This document shows, piece by piece, positions 9,225 through 18,954 of a DNA stretch of 57,608 nt (positions are counted from its first letter, which is position 1; each line of letters begins with the position of its first letter). Below the pieces are notes generated by a model. That model was not told the DNA's origin. It worked only from the letters and a program-made list of their open reading frames with translations, and ran no database searches. The translations under genes were made by a program, and so were the position numbers. Source of the DNA: Oscillospiraceae bacterium (GTDB lineage: Bacteria > Bacillota > Clostridia > Oscillospirales > Ruminococcaceae); NCBI GenBank assembly GCA_017461565.1, contig JAFTXQ010000016.1, positions 104,178-161,785 of the forward strand, in the 5' to 3' direction.

Positions 9225-9253
9225 AAAACGGTGATAGAAATATCGCCGTTTTT
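9225..9253 (+). terminator. Intrinsic terminator of the multidomain gene
   Basis: Stem AAAACGGTGAT (9225-9235) / ATCGCCGTTTT (9242-9252), 11 bp with one G-U pair, ending in a T-run. It closes the glycan segment. Confidence 0.85.
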
Positions 9254-9336
9254 ACTTTAGCTCTAATTCTTTTTTGCTCGGATATATAATATCTATTTAT
9301 TACAACGATTTTTGCGAATAAAATACAGCTTTCCCC

Positions 9337-9365
9337 TTGAAATAGTATGATGTTTATGTTATAAT
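9337..9365 (+). promoter_or_regulatory. Sigma-A promoter of the ddl-argS region
   Basis: TTGAAA (9337-9342) and TATAAT (9360-9365), 17-bp spacer, about 120 bp before the ddl start. The rest of the 353-bp gap holds only the upstream terminator. Confidence 0.85.
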
Positions 9366-9486
9366 GTAAGTTGAATTATTATGTGGAATTATGCTTTGCA
9401 GTAGAGGTCCTGTGTCGCTGCGGCATGATCTGAAAATAAGCTATATCATCGGAAAGGGACGCAGTTCTGCTGCGGAGGTGGATATA

Positions 9487-10557
9487 ATGGCTAAGCTCAA
9501 AATCGCAGTTCTCTTCGGAGGCGCTTCCAGTGAGCATGATGTTTCGCTGGTGTCGGCATATTCGGTGCTGACGAATATCCCTAAAGACAAGTATGATGTA
9601 ATGTGCATCGGCATAACCAAAAAGGGACACTGGATGTATTATCCCGGCGAGTACGAGGATATAAAGACAGGCGAGTGGGAGAACGACCCCGACTGCTGTA
9701 CAGCGATCATCAGTCCCGACTCTATGCATAAGGGAATACTTCTGCTGGAGGACGACGACAAATACTATATACGAAAGGTGGACGCAGTGTTCCCCGTGCT
9801 TCATGGTGTAAACGGTGAGGACGGTACTGTGCAGGCACTCTGCACGCTGGCAGGTCTGCCCTGCGTAGGCTGCGATATGACAAGTTCAGCAGCCTGCATG
9901 GATAAGGCGATCACCCATACCATCCTTGACGCAGCAGGAATAAAGACAGCACCCTACTGCTATGTAAACCGCACTGTACTCAGTGATATCGACGGAGCGT
10001 GCGAAGATATCGAGGCTAAGCTGGGTGGTTATCCTATGTTTGTAAAGCCTGCTTGTGCAGGCTCCTCTGTGGGTGTTTCCCGTGCTGCTGACCGTGAGGG
10101 ATTAAAGAACGGACTTAAGATCGCTTTCGCCCATTGTGAAAAAGTTGTTATCGAAACGGAGATAATCGGCAAAGAGGTGGAATGTGCCGTGCTCGGAAAC
10201 GGAAGTGCGCTGATAGCCTCCATACCGGGACAGATCACCCCTGCCGAGGAGTTTTACGATTACGACGCAAAATATAAGCTTGGTACTTCTGTGCTGGATA
10301 TCCCTGCTAAGATAAGCGAGCAGCAGATGGATAAGCTGCGAGAACTTGCAAAGAAAGCATACACCGCAATGGGATGCAGTGGTTTTTCAAGAGTGGATTT
10401 CTTTGTTACAGATGACGACATCATCCTCAACGAGATAAACACAATCCCCGGATTTACGCCCATCAGTATGTATCCCAAGCTTATGGATAACATGGGCATT
10501 CCTTACGGCGAGCTTCTCGACAGACTTATCGAGCTTGCCATTGAAAGAAATTCCTGA
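9487..10557 (+). CDS. ddl: D-alanine--D-alanine ligase
   Basis: ATP-grasp enzyme joining two D-alanines for peptidoglycan. The N-terminus MAKLKIAVLFGGASSEHDVS is the family signature. The ATP-grasp core includes KPACAGSSVGVS, EVECAVLGN and the C-terminal metal-binding segment LNEINTIPGFTPISMYP. The frame is open from 9391, but the ATG at 9487 follows GGAGGTG (9474-9480) by 6 bases and gives 356 residues, typical for Ddl. It begins a colinear run through DUF1934, argS and the yfhO-like genes. Confidence 0.96.
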   Translation: MAKLKIAVLFGGASSEHDVSLVSAYSVLTNIPKDKYDVMCIGITKKGHWMYYPGEYEDIKTGEWENDPDCCTAIISPDSMHKGILLLEDDDKYYIRKVDAVFPVLHGVNGEDGTVQALCTLAGLPCVGCDMTSSAACMDKAITHTILDAAGIKTAPYCYVNRTVLSDIDGACEDIEAKLGGYPMFVKPACAGSSVGVSRAADREGLKNGLKIAFAHCEKVVIETEIIGKEVECAVLGNGSALIASIPGQITPAEEFYDYDAKYKLGTSVLDIPAKISEQQMDKLRELAKKAYTAMGCSGFSRVDFFVTDDDIILNEINTIPGFTPISMYPKLMDNMGIPYGELLDRLIELAIERNS

Positions 10558-10581
10558 TATCAGTATATTGGAGTGTAAAAA

Positions 10582-11004
10582 TTGTCAGATAACGCAAAGA
10601 TAAAAATGAAGATAAAGCAGACTGCCGACGGTCAGACCGACAGCTCGGAGCTTTTTACAAAGGGCGAGTACAGAAAGCACGGAGAGGATTACTACATCGA
10701 CTATGATGAGAGCGAGGCGACAGGCTTTAACGGAAGCCATGTACAGCTTAAAGTCAGCGATGGCATAGTGACTATGACCCGCACGGGCAAGGCGTTTTCA
10801 AGCCTTGTGTTTGAAAAGGGGCAGCGTCACTTCTGTCATTACGGTACAGAATTCGGCGACTGCATGATAGGAATAACCACCACGAAGCTCAGAGAAGTTA
10901 TGGCGGATAATGGCGGCGAGATATACGTCAAGTATTCCATCGACGTAAACGGCGGGCTTATGCTGGAAAACGAAATAACAATAAACGTAAAAACGACAAA
11001 ATAA
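10582..11004 (+). CDS. DUF1934 (YwiB-like) beta-barrel protein
   Basis: A 140-residue protein of the DUF1934/YwiB family, small lipocalin-like beta barrels of unknown function. It shows alternating beta-strand segments (ESEATGFNGSHVQLKVSDGIVTMTRTGK, given here only in part as a pattern) and an acidic N-terminus. Its position directly before argS matches Bacillus subtilis, where ywiB precedes argS, which supports the call. Translation starts at a TTG with a GGAG site at 10570-10573. It lies 24 bp after ddl and 13 bp before argS, so it is very likely cotranscribed. Confidence 0.8.
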   Translation: MSDNAKIKMKIKQTADGQTDSSELFTKGEYRKHGEDYYIDYDESEATGFNGSHVQLKVSDGIVTMTRTGKAFSSLVFEKGQRHFCHYGTEFGDCMIGITTTKLREVMADNGGEIYVKYSIDVNGGLMLENEITINVKTTK

Positions 11005-11017
11005 AGGAGCAATCAAA

Positions 11018-12781
11018 ATGTACAACGCAATAAGTGAAGCAAAATCACAGGTAAAGGAAATAATCATGGAGGCCCTTGGCAGACTGGTATCTGAAGGTAA
11101 GATCCCTGCGGAAGCACTTCCGCCCTTTCAGGTGACTATCCCTGCTGATGTTTCCCACGGCGACCTTTCCGCAAACGTGGCGCTGGTTTCTGCAAAGGCT
11201 CTTAAGAGCAATCCCAGAGCAATTGCACAGATGATCGTTGACGCAGCGGAGCTTTCAGGTACATCATTTGAAAAGATCGAGGTAGCAGGTCCGGGCTTCC
11301 TGAACTTTTTCATCGGCAAGAGCTGGTTCAGCGAGATCGTGACAAAGGCTAACGAGCTTGGCGAGGACTACGGTAAGACAGACCTCGGCAAGGGCAAGCG
11401 TGTGCTTGTTGAGTTTGTATCCGCAAACCCCACAGGCCCCATGCACATCGGTAATGCAAGAGGCGGAGCTATCGGCGACAGCCTCTCCTCCCTGCTTCAG
11501 GAAGCAGGCTATGAGGTAAGCCGTGAGTTCTATATAAACGACGCAGGCAATCAGGTAGAGAAGTTCGGGAAGTCCCTCTCCCTGCGTTATATGCACATCT
11601 GCTCCGAGGCAGGTCAGCGTGTTGTGAACGAGTGCAAGGACGCTGAGATGGATGTGTTCACAAAGGCTATATACGGCGAGGATGGAAACTCCGCAGAGTT
11701 CCCCATGCCTGAGGATGTATATCTCGGACAGGATATCATAGCTCATGCCAAGAATTATTACGATATGCACGGTGACAGTCTTGTTGCTCTTTCCGAAGAG
11801 GACAGGAGAAAGGCGCTTGTTGACTATGCGCTTCCCATCAATGAGGCAAATCTTGAAACAGACCTGCTGAAGTACCGTATCAAGTACGACAACTGGTTCA
11901 AGGAAAGCACTCTGCACAACAGCGGTGCTGTAAAGGATGTTATAGAGAAGCTCAAGGCAGGCGGTCACACCTATGAGAGCGAGGGCGCACTCTGGCTCAA
12001 GGCTACCGATTTCGGAGGAGATCAGGACTTCGTCCTTGTACGTGCAAACGGATTCCCCACATACATAGTACCCGACATCGCATATCACTATGACAAGCTC
12101 ATCACCCGTGGCTATGACAAGGCAATAAACGTACTCGGTGCAGACCATCATGGTTATGTACAGAGAATGAGGATCGCTCTCTCCGCTATGGGAATCGATG
12201 ACAGCCGTCTTGACGTTGTTATCATGCAGATGGTAATGCTGGTGCGTGACGGTCAGCCCATCAAGCTCTCCAAGAGAAGCGGTAAGGCTATCACACTTAC
12301 AACACTGCTGGACGAGGTTCCGCTGGATGCAGCAAGATTCTTCTTCAACCTGCGTAACTCCGATACTCATCTTGAGTTCGATCTGGATCTCGCAGTCGAG
12401 GAAAGCAGCAAGAACCCTGTATTCTATGTTCAGTATGCCCACGCACGTATCTGCCGTGTTATCGAGAAGATGGCAGAGGACGGTGTCAAGTACGAGGGCG
12501 GTGCTGTTGAATACTCTGAACCCGCAGAGCTTGCACTTATCAGAAAGATCGCAGAAATGCCTGAGATGATAAACGACGCAGCAAAGGATTACAATCCCTC
12601 TGCACTTACAAGATACGCTTATGAGCTTGCACAGGCATACCACAAGTTCTACGATGGCTGTCCCATCAAGGACGCAGAGCAGGCTGTAAAGCTTTCAAGA
12701 CTTGCGCTTTGCGGTGCTGCAAGAACAGCGCTGCGCAACGTGCTTACACTTCTCAAGGTGGAAGCTCCCGAAAAGATGTAA
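11018..12781 (+). CDS. argS: Arginyl-tRNA synthetase
   Basis: Class I synthetase charging tRNA-Arg. The N-terminal tRNA-binding domain is followed by the HIGH-type motif HIGNARGG after SANPTGPM, the catalytic Rossmann fold with DFVLVRANGFPTYIVPD, and a KMSKS-like motif IKLSKRSG. The C-terminal anticodon-binding (DALR) domain ends the 587-residue protein. An AAAGGAG site lies 9 bases before the ATG. Confidence 0.96.
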   Translation: MYNAISEAKSQVKEIIMEALGRLVSEGKIPAEALPPFQVTIPADVSHGDLSANVALVSAKALKSNPRAIAQMIVDAAELSGTSFEKIEVAGPGFLNFFIGKSWFSEIVTKANELGEDYGKTDLGKGKRVLVEFVSANPTGPMHIGNARGGAIGDSLSSLLQEAGYEVSREFYINDAGNQVEKFGKSLSLRYMHICSEAGQRVVNECKDAEMDVFTKAIYGEDGNSAEFPMPEDVYLGQDIIAHAKNYYDMHGDSLVALSEEDRRKALVDYALPINEANLETDLLKYRIKYDNWFKESTLHNSGAVKDVIEKLKAGGHTYESEGALWLKATDFGGDQDFVLVRANGFPTYIVPDIAYHYDKLITRGYDKAINVLGADHHGYVQRMRIALSAMGIDDSRLDVVIMQMVMLVRDGQPIKLSKRSGKAITLTTLLDEVPLDAARFFFNLRNSDTHLEFDLDLAVEESSKNPVFYVQYAHARICRVIEKMAEDGVKYEGGAVEYSEPAELALIRKIAEMPEMINDAAKDYNPSALTRYAYELAQAYHKFYDGCPIKDAEQAVKLSRLALCGAARTALRNVLTLLKVEAPEKM

Positions 12782-12831
12782 AACGATCTGTGTGCTCCGT
12801 ACATTGCAGCACAGAATAAAGGACGTATGAT

Positions 12832-15393
12832 ATGATAAGATCAATGAACACAGAAAGAAAGCATCTGCTTTATTCTTTTCTGATACCTTTCATAATGGCG
12901 TTAGTTACACTGCTCCCCTTTATAATCGCTGACAAAGGCTTTTTCTTCTATTACGGCGACTATAATGCGCAGACGATACCGTTCCATGAGACCTGTATCA
13001 AAGCGATACAAAACGGCGAGACAGGATGGAACTGGTATACCGATATGGGCGTCAATTTTGTAGGCACCTATCCTCATTATCTCGCAAGTCCGTTTTTCTG
13101 GATAACGGTACTGTTTCCCGCAGAGTTTTCAAAATATCTTCTGGGACCTATCCTTGCACTTAAGATCGGTTTTTCGGGATTGACAGCATTCGTTTATATT
13201 AGACGATTCGTGAGCAAACCGCAAAGTGCAGTGCTTGGCGGAATACTTTACGCTTTTTCGGGATACTCTGTTTATAACATCGTATTTTTTATGTTCCATG
13301 ATGTTTTGTGCTTCTTCCCGCTGCTGCTTGCGGCGCTTGAAGAGGCTGTGGTAAACAAGCGTAAGGGAATTTTCGCTGCCGCTGTTGCGGTCAATGCCGT
13401 ATTAAACGCATTTTTCTTCTTTCAGGAGTGCATTTTCCTTGTGCTGTATTTCCTTTGCCGTCTTGCAGCCAGCAAGGAGTTCAGAATACGTGTGTCGGAT
13501 TTCTTCTCGCTTGCCTTTGAAAGCATCACAGGTGTGCTGATAGCGGGTGTGCTTTTGATGCCGGCAATGTATTATGTGCTGTTCAACGACCGCATATCGG
13601 ATGTCCTGACAGGCAATCCCTTTCTGTTCTACAAGCAGTCGCAGTACTACGGAAATATTCTGAGGAGCATATTCTTCGTTACCGATGTTGCCAATGAAAA
13701 TATATTGTTCCCTAATATTCAGTATAACTGGAACAGTTCTGCGATGTATATCCCGCTTTTCTCTATGGCAGGAGTTATTGCGTTTTTCAGCGGAACGAAA
13801 AAGCACTGGGCAAAGATATTGCTTTCTGTACTGCTTGTTATAGCATTCGTCCCGGGTCTGAACGCAGTTTTCACACTGTTTAATGAAACATATTATGCAC
13901 GCTGGTATTATATGCCTTCGTTGATATGCTCAATGGTTACGGTGTACACGCTTGAAAACGAACGAAAATTCAACTGGAAACTTGGTATCGGACTGAATGC
14001 GTTGGTGGTTGCGCTGATGTCTGCATTGCTGATATTCTATCCGACAGACAGAAGCTATACCGCCGAGACTGTTACAGGCGAAACCAAATATATAGAAGCG
14101 ATAATGCCTAAATTTATGGCAGAGCCTATGACCAGGGTATATCTTTATTCGGGCGTTACGCTTCTTATCACAGTGATACTTTATGTTTTCTTCCGTTTCC
14201 GCAGGAAATTCACATCCGAAGTCTTTGTACGAAGCCTTACCGTATGTACAGTGATATGCAGTGTGCTGCTGGCTCAGGGTGCTATACTTTACGGAAGACC
14301 GATAAATGGTTATACTGCCGATACTTATGTGGAGTTCATGAGTGACGATGTCAGGATCAACGACGACAGCACATATCGTGTTGACGTAATGATCCCTTGT
14401 CATTCTTATAACATGAATATGATATGGGATTTGTATTCGTCGTTCAGCTTCCAGAGTACTGTCCCTTCGGGCACCACGGGAATATTCAGGTTGTTCAGTG
14501 GCACTGACCGTTTTGCTTCCTCGGATTATCCGTACGAGCATTATGCGGCACGTGCACTTCTTGGAACAAAGTACTACATCGTGCATGAAGATGCGATAGT
14601 TGATGATAGTGAGGCAGGCGGAATGGTGTTTGTAGATGCTGCCGATACATCCGCCGACAGTATCACAAGAGACGAGAACGATCAGGTTACCTTCCCCGGT
14701 GCAACACTTATCGAGGAGCGTGACGACGGTTATATGATCTTCAAGCTTGACTGTGCTGTGCCGATGGGATATTCCTATGATACTTGTGTTCCATACGATG
14801 TAGCGTTCACTTCAGTCGTTAAGATCGATGGCAAGGATTATCGTGGCGCTGACCGTCTTGCAATGAATTCTGCGGTACTGACCGAGGATCAGATAGAAAA
14901 GTACTCGGATATTCTTACGCCTCTTCCCGAGACCGAGTTCGTCAGCGAGAAATGGACGGACGAGCGTGTTATGGAGGACGCTGCCGCACGAAATGCCGCA
15001 GGCGTCAAGGCATTCAGCTTCGGTAAGAACAGCTTCCATGCGGAAACCGCCTACGCAGAGGACGAGCTTGTGGTGTTCAGCGTTCCTTATGATATAGGCT
15101 GGAGTGCTGTGATCGACGGTACGCCTGTTGAGACTGACAAGGTCAATGGCGGATTTATTGCGGTGCGTGTTCCTGCCGGTGAGCATTCTATCGATTTCAG
15201 CTACGAAACTCCCGGTCTTAAGCTTGGTGTGATCATCACGGCGGCAGGCTTGTTGCTGCTCGGCGGCTGGATCGTACTGTGGTATGTAGTGCTGAAGCGT
15301 GGCGTGCAAAAGCCTGCGCATATCAATACAGGAATATTCGCTCATGACACATATATCGCATCGGCGAGCGGCGATGATACTTCACGGAGATAA
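12832..15393 (+). CDS. YfhO-like polytopic membrane protein, copy 1
   Basis: YfhO-family protein (853 residues), GT-C-like membrane enzymes implicated in glycosylating surface polymers such as lipoteichoic acid. The first membrane helix is followed by the acidic motif YYGDYNAQTIPF, where GT-C enzymes carry catalytic acids. About a dozen hydrophobic segments follow up to about residue 480, then a large extracellular beta-rich region, and a final helix near residue 800 (LGVIITAAGLLLLGGWIVLW). An AAAGGA site precedes the ATG. The next gene is a close paralogue starting 2 bp after this stop. The donor and acceptor are not known. Confidence 0.8.
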   Translation: MIRSMNTERKHLLYSFLIPFIMALVTLLPFIIADKGFFFYYGDYNAQTIPFHETCIKAIQNGETGWNWYTDMGVNFVGTYPHYLASPFFWITVLFPAEFSKYLLGPILALKIGFSGLTAFVYIRRFVSKPQSAVLGGILYAFSGYSVYNIVFFMFHDVLCFFPLLLAALEEAVVNKRKGIFAAAVAVNAVLNAFFFFQECIFLVLYFLCRLAASKEFRIRVSDFFSLAFESITGVLIAGVLLMPAMYYVLFNDRISDVLTGNPFLFYKQSQYYGNILRSIFFVTDVANENILFPNIQYNWNSSAMYIPLFSMAGVIAFFSGTKKHWAKILLSVLLVIAFVPGLNAVFTLFNETYYARWYYMPSLICSMVTVYTLENERKFNWKLGIGLNALVVALMSALLIFYPTDRSYTAETVTGETKYIEAIMPKFMAEPMTRVYLYSGVTLLITVILYVFFRFRRKFTSEVFVRSLTVCTVICSVLLAQGAILYGRPINGYTADTYVEFMSDDVRINDDSTYRVDVMIPCHSYNMNMIWDLYSSFSFQSTVPSGTTGIFRLFSGTDRFASSDYPYEHYAARALLGTKYYIVHEDAIVDDSEAGGMVFVDAADTSADSITRDENDQVTFPGATLIEERDDGYMIFKLDCAVPMGYSYDTCVPYDVAFTSVVKIDGKDYRGADRLAMNSAVLTEDQIEKYSDILTPLPETEFVSEKWTDERVMEDAAARNAAGVKAFSFGKNSFHAETAYAEDELVVFSVPYDIGWSAVIDGTPVETDKVNGGFIAVRVPAGEHSIDFSYETPGLKLGVIITAAGLLLLGGWIVLWYVVLKRGVQKPAHINTGIFAHDTYIASASGDDTSRR

Positions 15394-15395
15394 AA

Positions 15396-18017
15396 ATGTA
15401 CAAACAGGAAAAAGTCTATTATAAGCGTGCGTTCTTTTATGCGCTGCTGATGGCAGTGATATTGCTTGTCCCATTTGTGGCGGTGGATCAGGGAATGTTT
15501 ATCTTCTACGGCGACTTCAATGCGCAGCAGATACCATTTTACAAGACCTGCATAAATGCGATACATGACGGCAGCTTTGGCTGGAACTGGCAGACCGATC
15601 TTGGTGCCAATTTTGTAGGTTCATACAGCTTCTATACGTTGGGAAGTCCGTTCTTCTGGTTTGCAGCGCTGTTTCCCGCTTCGATATCGCATTATCTTAT
15701 GGCACCGCTTCTGGCGCTGAAGCTTGCATTGTCCTCGCTGTTTGCGTTCATCTATATACGCCGCTTTGTCACAAAGCCGTACAGCGCACTTGTCGGCGGT
15801 ATATTGTATGCTTTTTCGGGATTTTCGCTGTACAATATTTTCTTTAACCATTTTCATGAGGCGATCGTGTTCTTTCCGTTGCTTCTCATCGGACTTGAGG
15901 AATGTGTGATCAATAAGCGCAGAGGTGTTTTTGCGCTGGCAGTTGCGCTTAACGCTTTTGTGAACTATTTCTTCTTTATCGGGGAATGTGTGTTCCTTGT
16001 TATTTATTTCATAGCACGTTTGTGCTGTGACAGCAGGTTCCGCATAAAGGCAGGTGACTTTTTCTGTCTTGCGTTTGAGAGCGTTGTCGGCGTTGCGATA
16101 GCAGGTGTGCTGTTCGTTCCGTCGATATTCCAGGTGCTGGATGTGCCACGCTCTACAAACATCCTGACGGATACAAGCTTCCTGTTCTACACAAGGGAAC
16201 AGCGCTACGGCCTGCTGCTGGAGGCCATGTTCTTCCCGCCGTCTGTTTCCGCACGCAATATAATGTTCCCTGACGCCGGCGCAAAATGGTCAAGTGTTGC
16301 GCTGTATCTGCCGTTGTTTTCTATGGCAGGAGTTATAGCTTTTATAAAGGGTGCAAAGAAGCACTGGGCAAAGGCCGTGCTGGTAGTGTGTCTTGTTATG
16401 GCATTTGTGCCGGGACTCAATGCGGCATTTACCATGTTCAACAACAATTTCTATACAAGATGGTTCTATATGCCTGAGCTTATCTGCTGTCTTGCATCGG
16501 TATATGCGGTGGAGAAGCTGGATAACTGCGACCTTAAGTTCGGACTTAAATTCAGTGCAGTGGCGGCTGGAGTGACAGCACTGCTGGTGCTGCTGTATCC
16601 AACCACTCACAGCGAAGAGATAACAAATGCAGAGGGCGTTACAGAGACTATCGAGAGCATACGCCCGAATGTGATGCAGCTTTCTCCTGCGGCGTATGTA
16701 CAGTTTGCGATATGTATTACATTCCTCATTCTGATGGGGCTGCTGATACGTGCCCACAGAAAGTCGCCCAGAGAATTCCCTCAGACCCTGCTTACACTTA
16801 CGATCGTAAGCAGTATGCTGCTAGGATATTATTTCGTAGGCTACGGCAGGATACTGGGTCCGTATGTTGGAAGCTATAACAGGACGGTAAATGCTGATAT
16901 CCATATCGACGACCCTGAATTCTATCGCATGGAGGCACTGGGCGAGATAAACAATGCCAATATGCTGTGGGATATGAGCAGCCTTAAGAGCTTCACAAGC
17001 ATCATTCCTAATGCTACCTTTGAGCTTTACGATATGCTGGACATCACCCGTGATGTAAATTCCGCACCTGAAGAGAGCCGTTATGCACTGCGATCCCTGA
17101 CAAGGGTGAAGTATCTTATGGTCCACAAGGACTATGATAAGGAAAAGCTTGAGAAAGCGCTCGGAGACCTAGCGGTGTATGAGTTCTTCACATCGCAGGG
17201 AGAGTACGATATCTATATAAACAATTATGCACTGCCTATGGGCTATGCTTATGACAGCTATGTGCTGAAGGACGATATCTCCTCGCATAGTGCGATTGAT
17301 AAGCTTATGTGCCGTGCCGTGGTGCTCACAAAGGAGCAGGCTGAAAAATATTCCTCTGCGCTCAGCAAAATAGGCGATGAAGAACGTAGAGTAGTGACAC
17401 TTGAACAGTTCAAAGAAGACGCCGAGTCTCGTATAGCAGCAGGGGTAAGTGGCTTCAGCATAACAAATAGCGGATTTACAGCAAAGACGGACTACGATAC
17501 AGATGAGCTTGTAGTATTCAGTGTTCCCTATGACAGCGGCTGGAGCGCTACCGTAAACGGGCAGCCTGCCGAGATAGAAAAGGTGAACGGAGGTTTTGTT
17601 TCCGTGTATGTAAGTGCAGGGGAATCAGATATCGTGTTCACATATACAACCCCCGGCATAAAGCTCGGACTTATGGCAACGGTATGTGGCACCGCTTTAC
17701 TGGGACTGTACCTGCTTATAATCTACGTCTTCATGAGGCGCAGACCGCAGAAATACGTACACCTTTATGCCGAAGAGCAGTCCGAAGGCATAAGGGCGCA
17801 CGAAGCGTATATTAACCAGCTTTCAAGACAGATATACAGTGCGCATGATGCAGGCATACCCGTCCGTCCCGAAGCTACGGAGCATTTTATTGACGATGCG
17901 GAGCGTCTGCTTGAGCGCACAAAAGAGAAGCACCCCACCACCTATGAGAAGAACGAGGGCGATGATGCCCTTCGTATTATAAGACAGCTGGATATCAGGA
18001 TACAAAACGAAGATTAA
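15396..18017 (+). CDS. YfhO-like polytopic membrane protein, copy 2
   Basis: Paralogue of the preceding gene, with the same layout and motif (FYGDFNAQQIPFYKT, GWNWQTDLGANFVGSY), multiple membrane helices, an extracellular domain and a final helix near residue 770. It differs in a cytoplasmic C-terminal tail of about 85 charged residues (AHEAYINQLSRQIYSAH..., with likely helices). The start ATG is 2 bp after the previous stop and uses a GGAG site inside the upstream gene, so translation is probably coupled. The tandem pair suggests duplication followed by specialisation, or a heteromeric pair. Confidence 0.8.
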   Translation: MYKQEKVYYKRAFFYALLMAVILLVPFVAVDQGMFIFYGDFNAQQIPFYKTCINAIHDGSFGWNWQTDLGANFVGSYSFYTLGSPFFWFAALFPASISHYLMAPLLALKLALSSLFAFIYIRRFVTKPYSALVGGILYAFSGFSLYNIFFNHFHEAIVFFPLLLIGLEECVINKRRGVFALAVALNAFVNYFFFIGECVFLVIYFIARLCCDSRFRIKAGDFFCLAFESVVGVAIAGVLFVPSIFQVLDVPRSTNILTDTSFLFYTREQRYGLLLEAMFFPPSVSARNIMFPDAGAKWSSVALYLPLFSMAGVIAFIKGAKKHWAKAVLVVCLVMAFVPGLNAAFTMFNNNFYTRWFYMPELICCLASVYAVEKLDNCDLKFGLKFSAVAAGVTALLVLLYPTTHSEEITNAEGVTETIESIRPNVMQLSPAAYVQFAICITFLILMGLLIRAHRKSPREFPQTLLTLTIVSSMLLGYYFVGYGRILGPYVGSYNRTVNADIHIDDPEFYRMEALGEINNANMLWDMSSLKSFTSIIPNATFELYDMLDITRDVNSAPEESRYALRSLTRVKYLMVHKDYDKEKLEKALGDLAVYEFFTSQGEYDIYINNYALPMGYAYDSYVLKDDISSHSAIDKLMCRAVVLTKEQAEKYSSALSKIGDEERRVVTLEQFKEDAESRIAAGVSGFSITNSGFTAKTDYDTDELVVFSVPYDSGWSATVNGQPAEIEKVNGGFVSVYVSAGESDIVFTYTTPGIKLGLMATVCGTALLGLYLLIIYVFMRRRPQKYVHLYAEEQSEGIRAHEAYINQLSRQIYSAHDAGIPVRPEATEHFIDDAERLLERTKEKHPTTYEKNEGDDALRIIRQLDIRIQNED

Positions 18018-18030
18018 CAGGAGTAACGAT

Positions 18031-18570
18031 ATGCACCTTCAGGAAAAAACAGTAAGCAGTGAACAGATGTTCGATGGAAAAGTGGTAAAGCTTTTCCTCG
18101 ATCACGCAGAGCTTGAAGACGGAGCAGTAGTGACACGTGAGATGATAAAGCATCCCGGAGGCGTTTGCGTGGTACCGCTTGATGAAAACGGCAATGTGCT
18201 GTTTGTTAAGCAGTTCCGTTATCCACATCAGCAGGTGATGACTGAGATACCCGCAGGTAAGCTTGAGTGGGGCGAGAGCCACCACGAGTGCGGTCTGCGT
18301 GAGCTTAAAGAAGAAACAGGCTGCACCTGTGACGAGTATACCTACCTGGGCAGCCTTGTGCCTACACCTGCCTACTGTGGCGAGGTGATACACATGTACC
18401 TTGCGAGAGGGCTTCATTATGGCGAGCAGCGCCTTGATGAAGACGAGTACCTTGACGTAGAAAAAATACCGCTTGATAAAGCGGTAGAAATGATAATGAA
18501 TAATGAGATACCCGATGCAAAGACCCAGATCGCTATTCTGAAAACAAAGCTTCTGCTGGATAAGGGCTGA
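18031..18570 (+). CDS. Nudix hydrolase, probable ADP-ribose pyrophosphatase
   Basis: Hydrolyses nucleoside diphosphate-linked substrates, most likely ADP-ribose. The Nudix box is intact: G-x5-E-x7-REL-x-EE-x-G within GKLEWGESHHECGLRELKEE followed by TGC. The preceding KQFRYPHQQVMTEIPAG segment is typical of the NudF/ADP-ribose pyrophosphatase branch. It is 179 residues long, the family's normal length. It starts 13 bp after the second yfhO gene and is probably in the same transcript. Its stop lies 2 bp from the convergent spoVG stop. Confidence 0.9.
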   Translation: MHLQEKTVSSEQMFDGKVVKLFLDHAELEDGAVVTREMIKHPGGVCVVPLDENGNVLFVKQFRYPHQQVMTEIPAGKLEWGESHHECGLRELKEETGCTCDEYTYLGSLVPTPAYCGEVIHMYLARGLHYGEQRLDEDEYLDVEKIPLDKAVEMIMNNEIPDAKTQIAILKTKLLLDKG

Positions 18571-18572
18571 TA

Positions 18573-18830
18573 TCACTGGATATAGTCGTTGTATGCTTCC
18601 AGTATCTGCTCTTCTATCTTTTCACGTATGTTTGCGGAGATAGGGTGGATGATATCACGGAAGATACCGCTCTCTTCACGGCGGCTGGGCATGGCAACAA
18701 ACATCCGTTCGTCCCCCTGCACAAGCTTGATATCGTGGATGGCGATGGCGTTGTCGATGGTGATAGACACCACGGCACGGAGTCTGCCCTCCTGCATAGT
18801 TTTTCTGATCTTGATGTCGCTGATTTCCAT
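18573..18830 (-). CDS. spoVG: Septation/sporulation regulator SpoVG
   Basis: Small (85-residue) nucleic-acid-binding regulator conserved across Firmicutes, affecting septation, capsule and virulence genes even in non-sporulating species. It begins MEISDIKIRK and carries the family core KLVQGDERMFVAMPSRR, FRDIIHPI. A very strong site (GGAGGAGCT) precedes the ATG. It is a single gene convergent with the Nudix gene, with only 2 bp between the stops and no terminator of its own in that gap. Confidence 0.94.
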   Translation of the reverse strand: MEISDIKIRKTMQEGRLRAVVSITIDNAIAIHDIKLVQGDERMFVAMPSRREESGIFRDIIHPISANIREKIEEQILEAYNDYIQ

Positions 18831-18954
18831 AGTAGCTCCTCCAATGAAATTTGATCGTGACGGTACTATTGTGGTAATAATTACAGGGAATTATTCATAA
18901 TTCTTTCTCGCAAGCGTATATTATTTTTTATGACACAGGAAAGGACTGTTTATT

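Noticed and set aside
11264-12643. A 459-codon frame antisense to argS
   Set aside because: Same cause: strong codon bias on the coding strand leaves the opposite strand free of stops.
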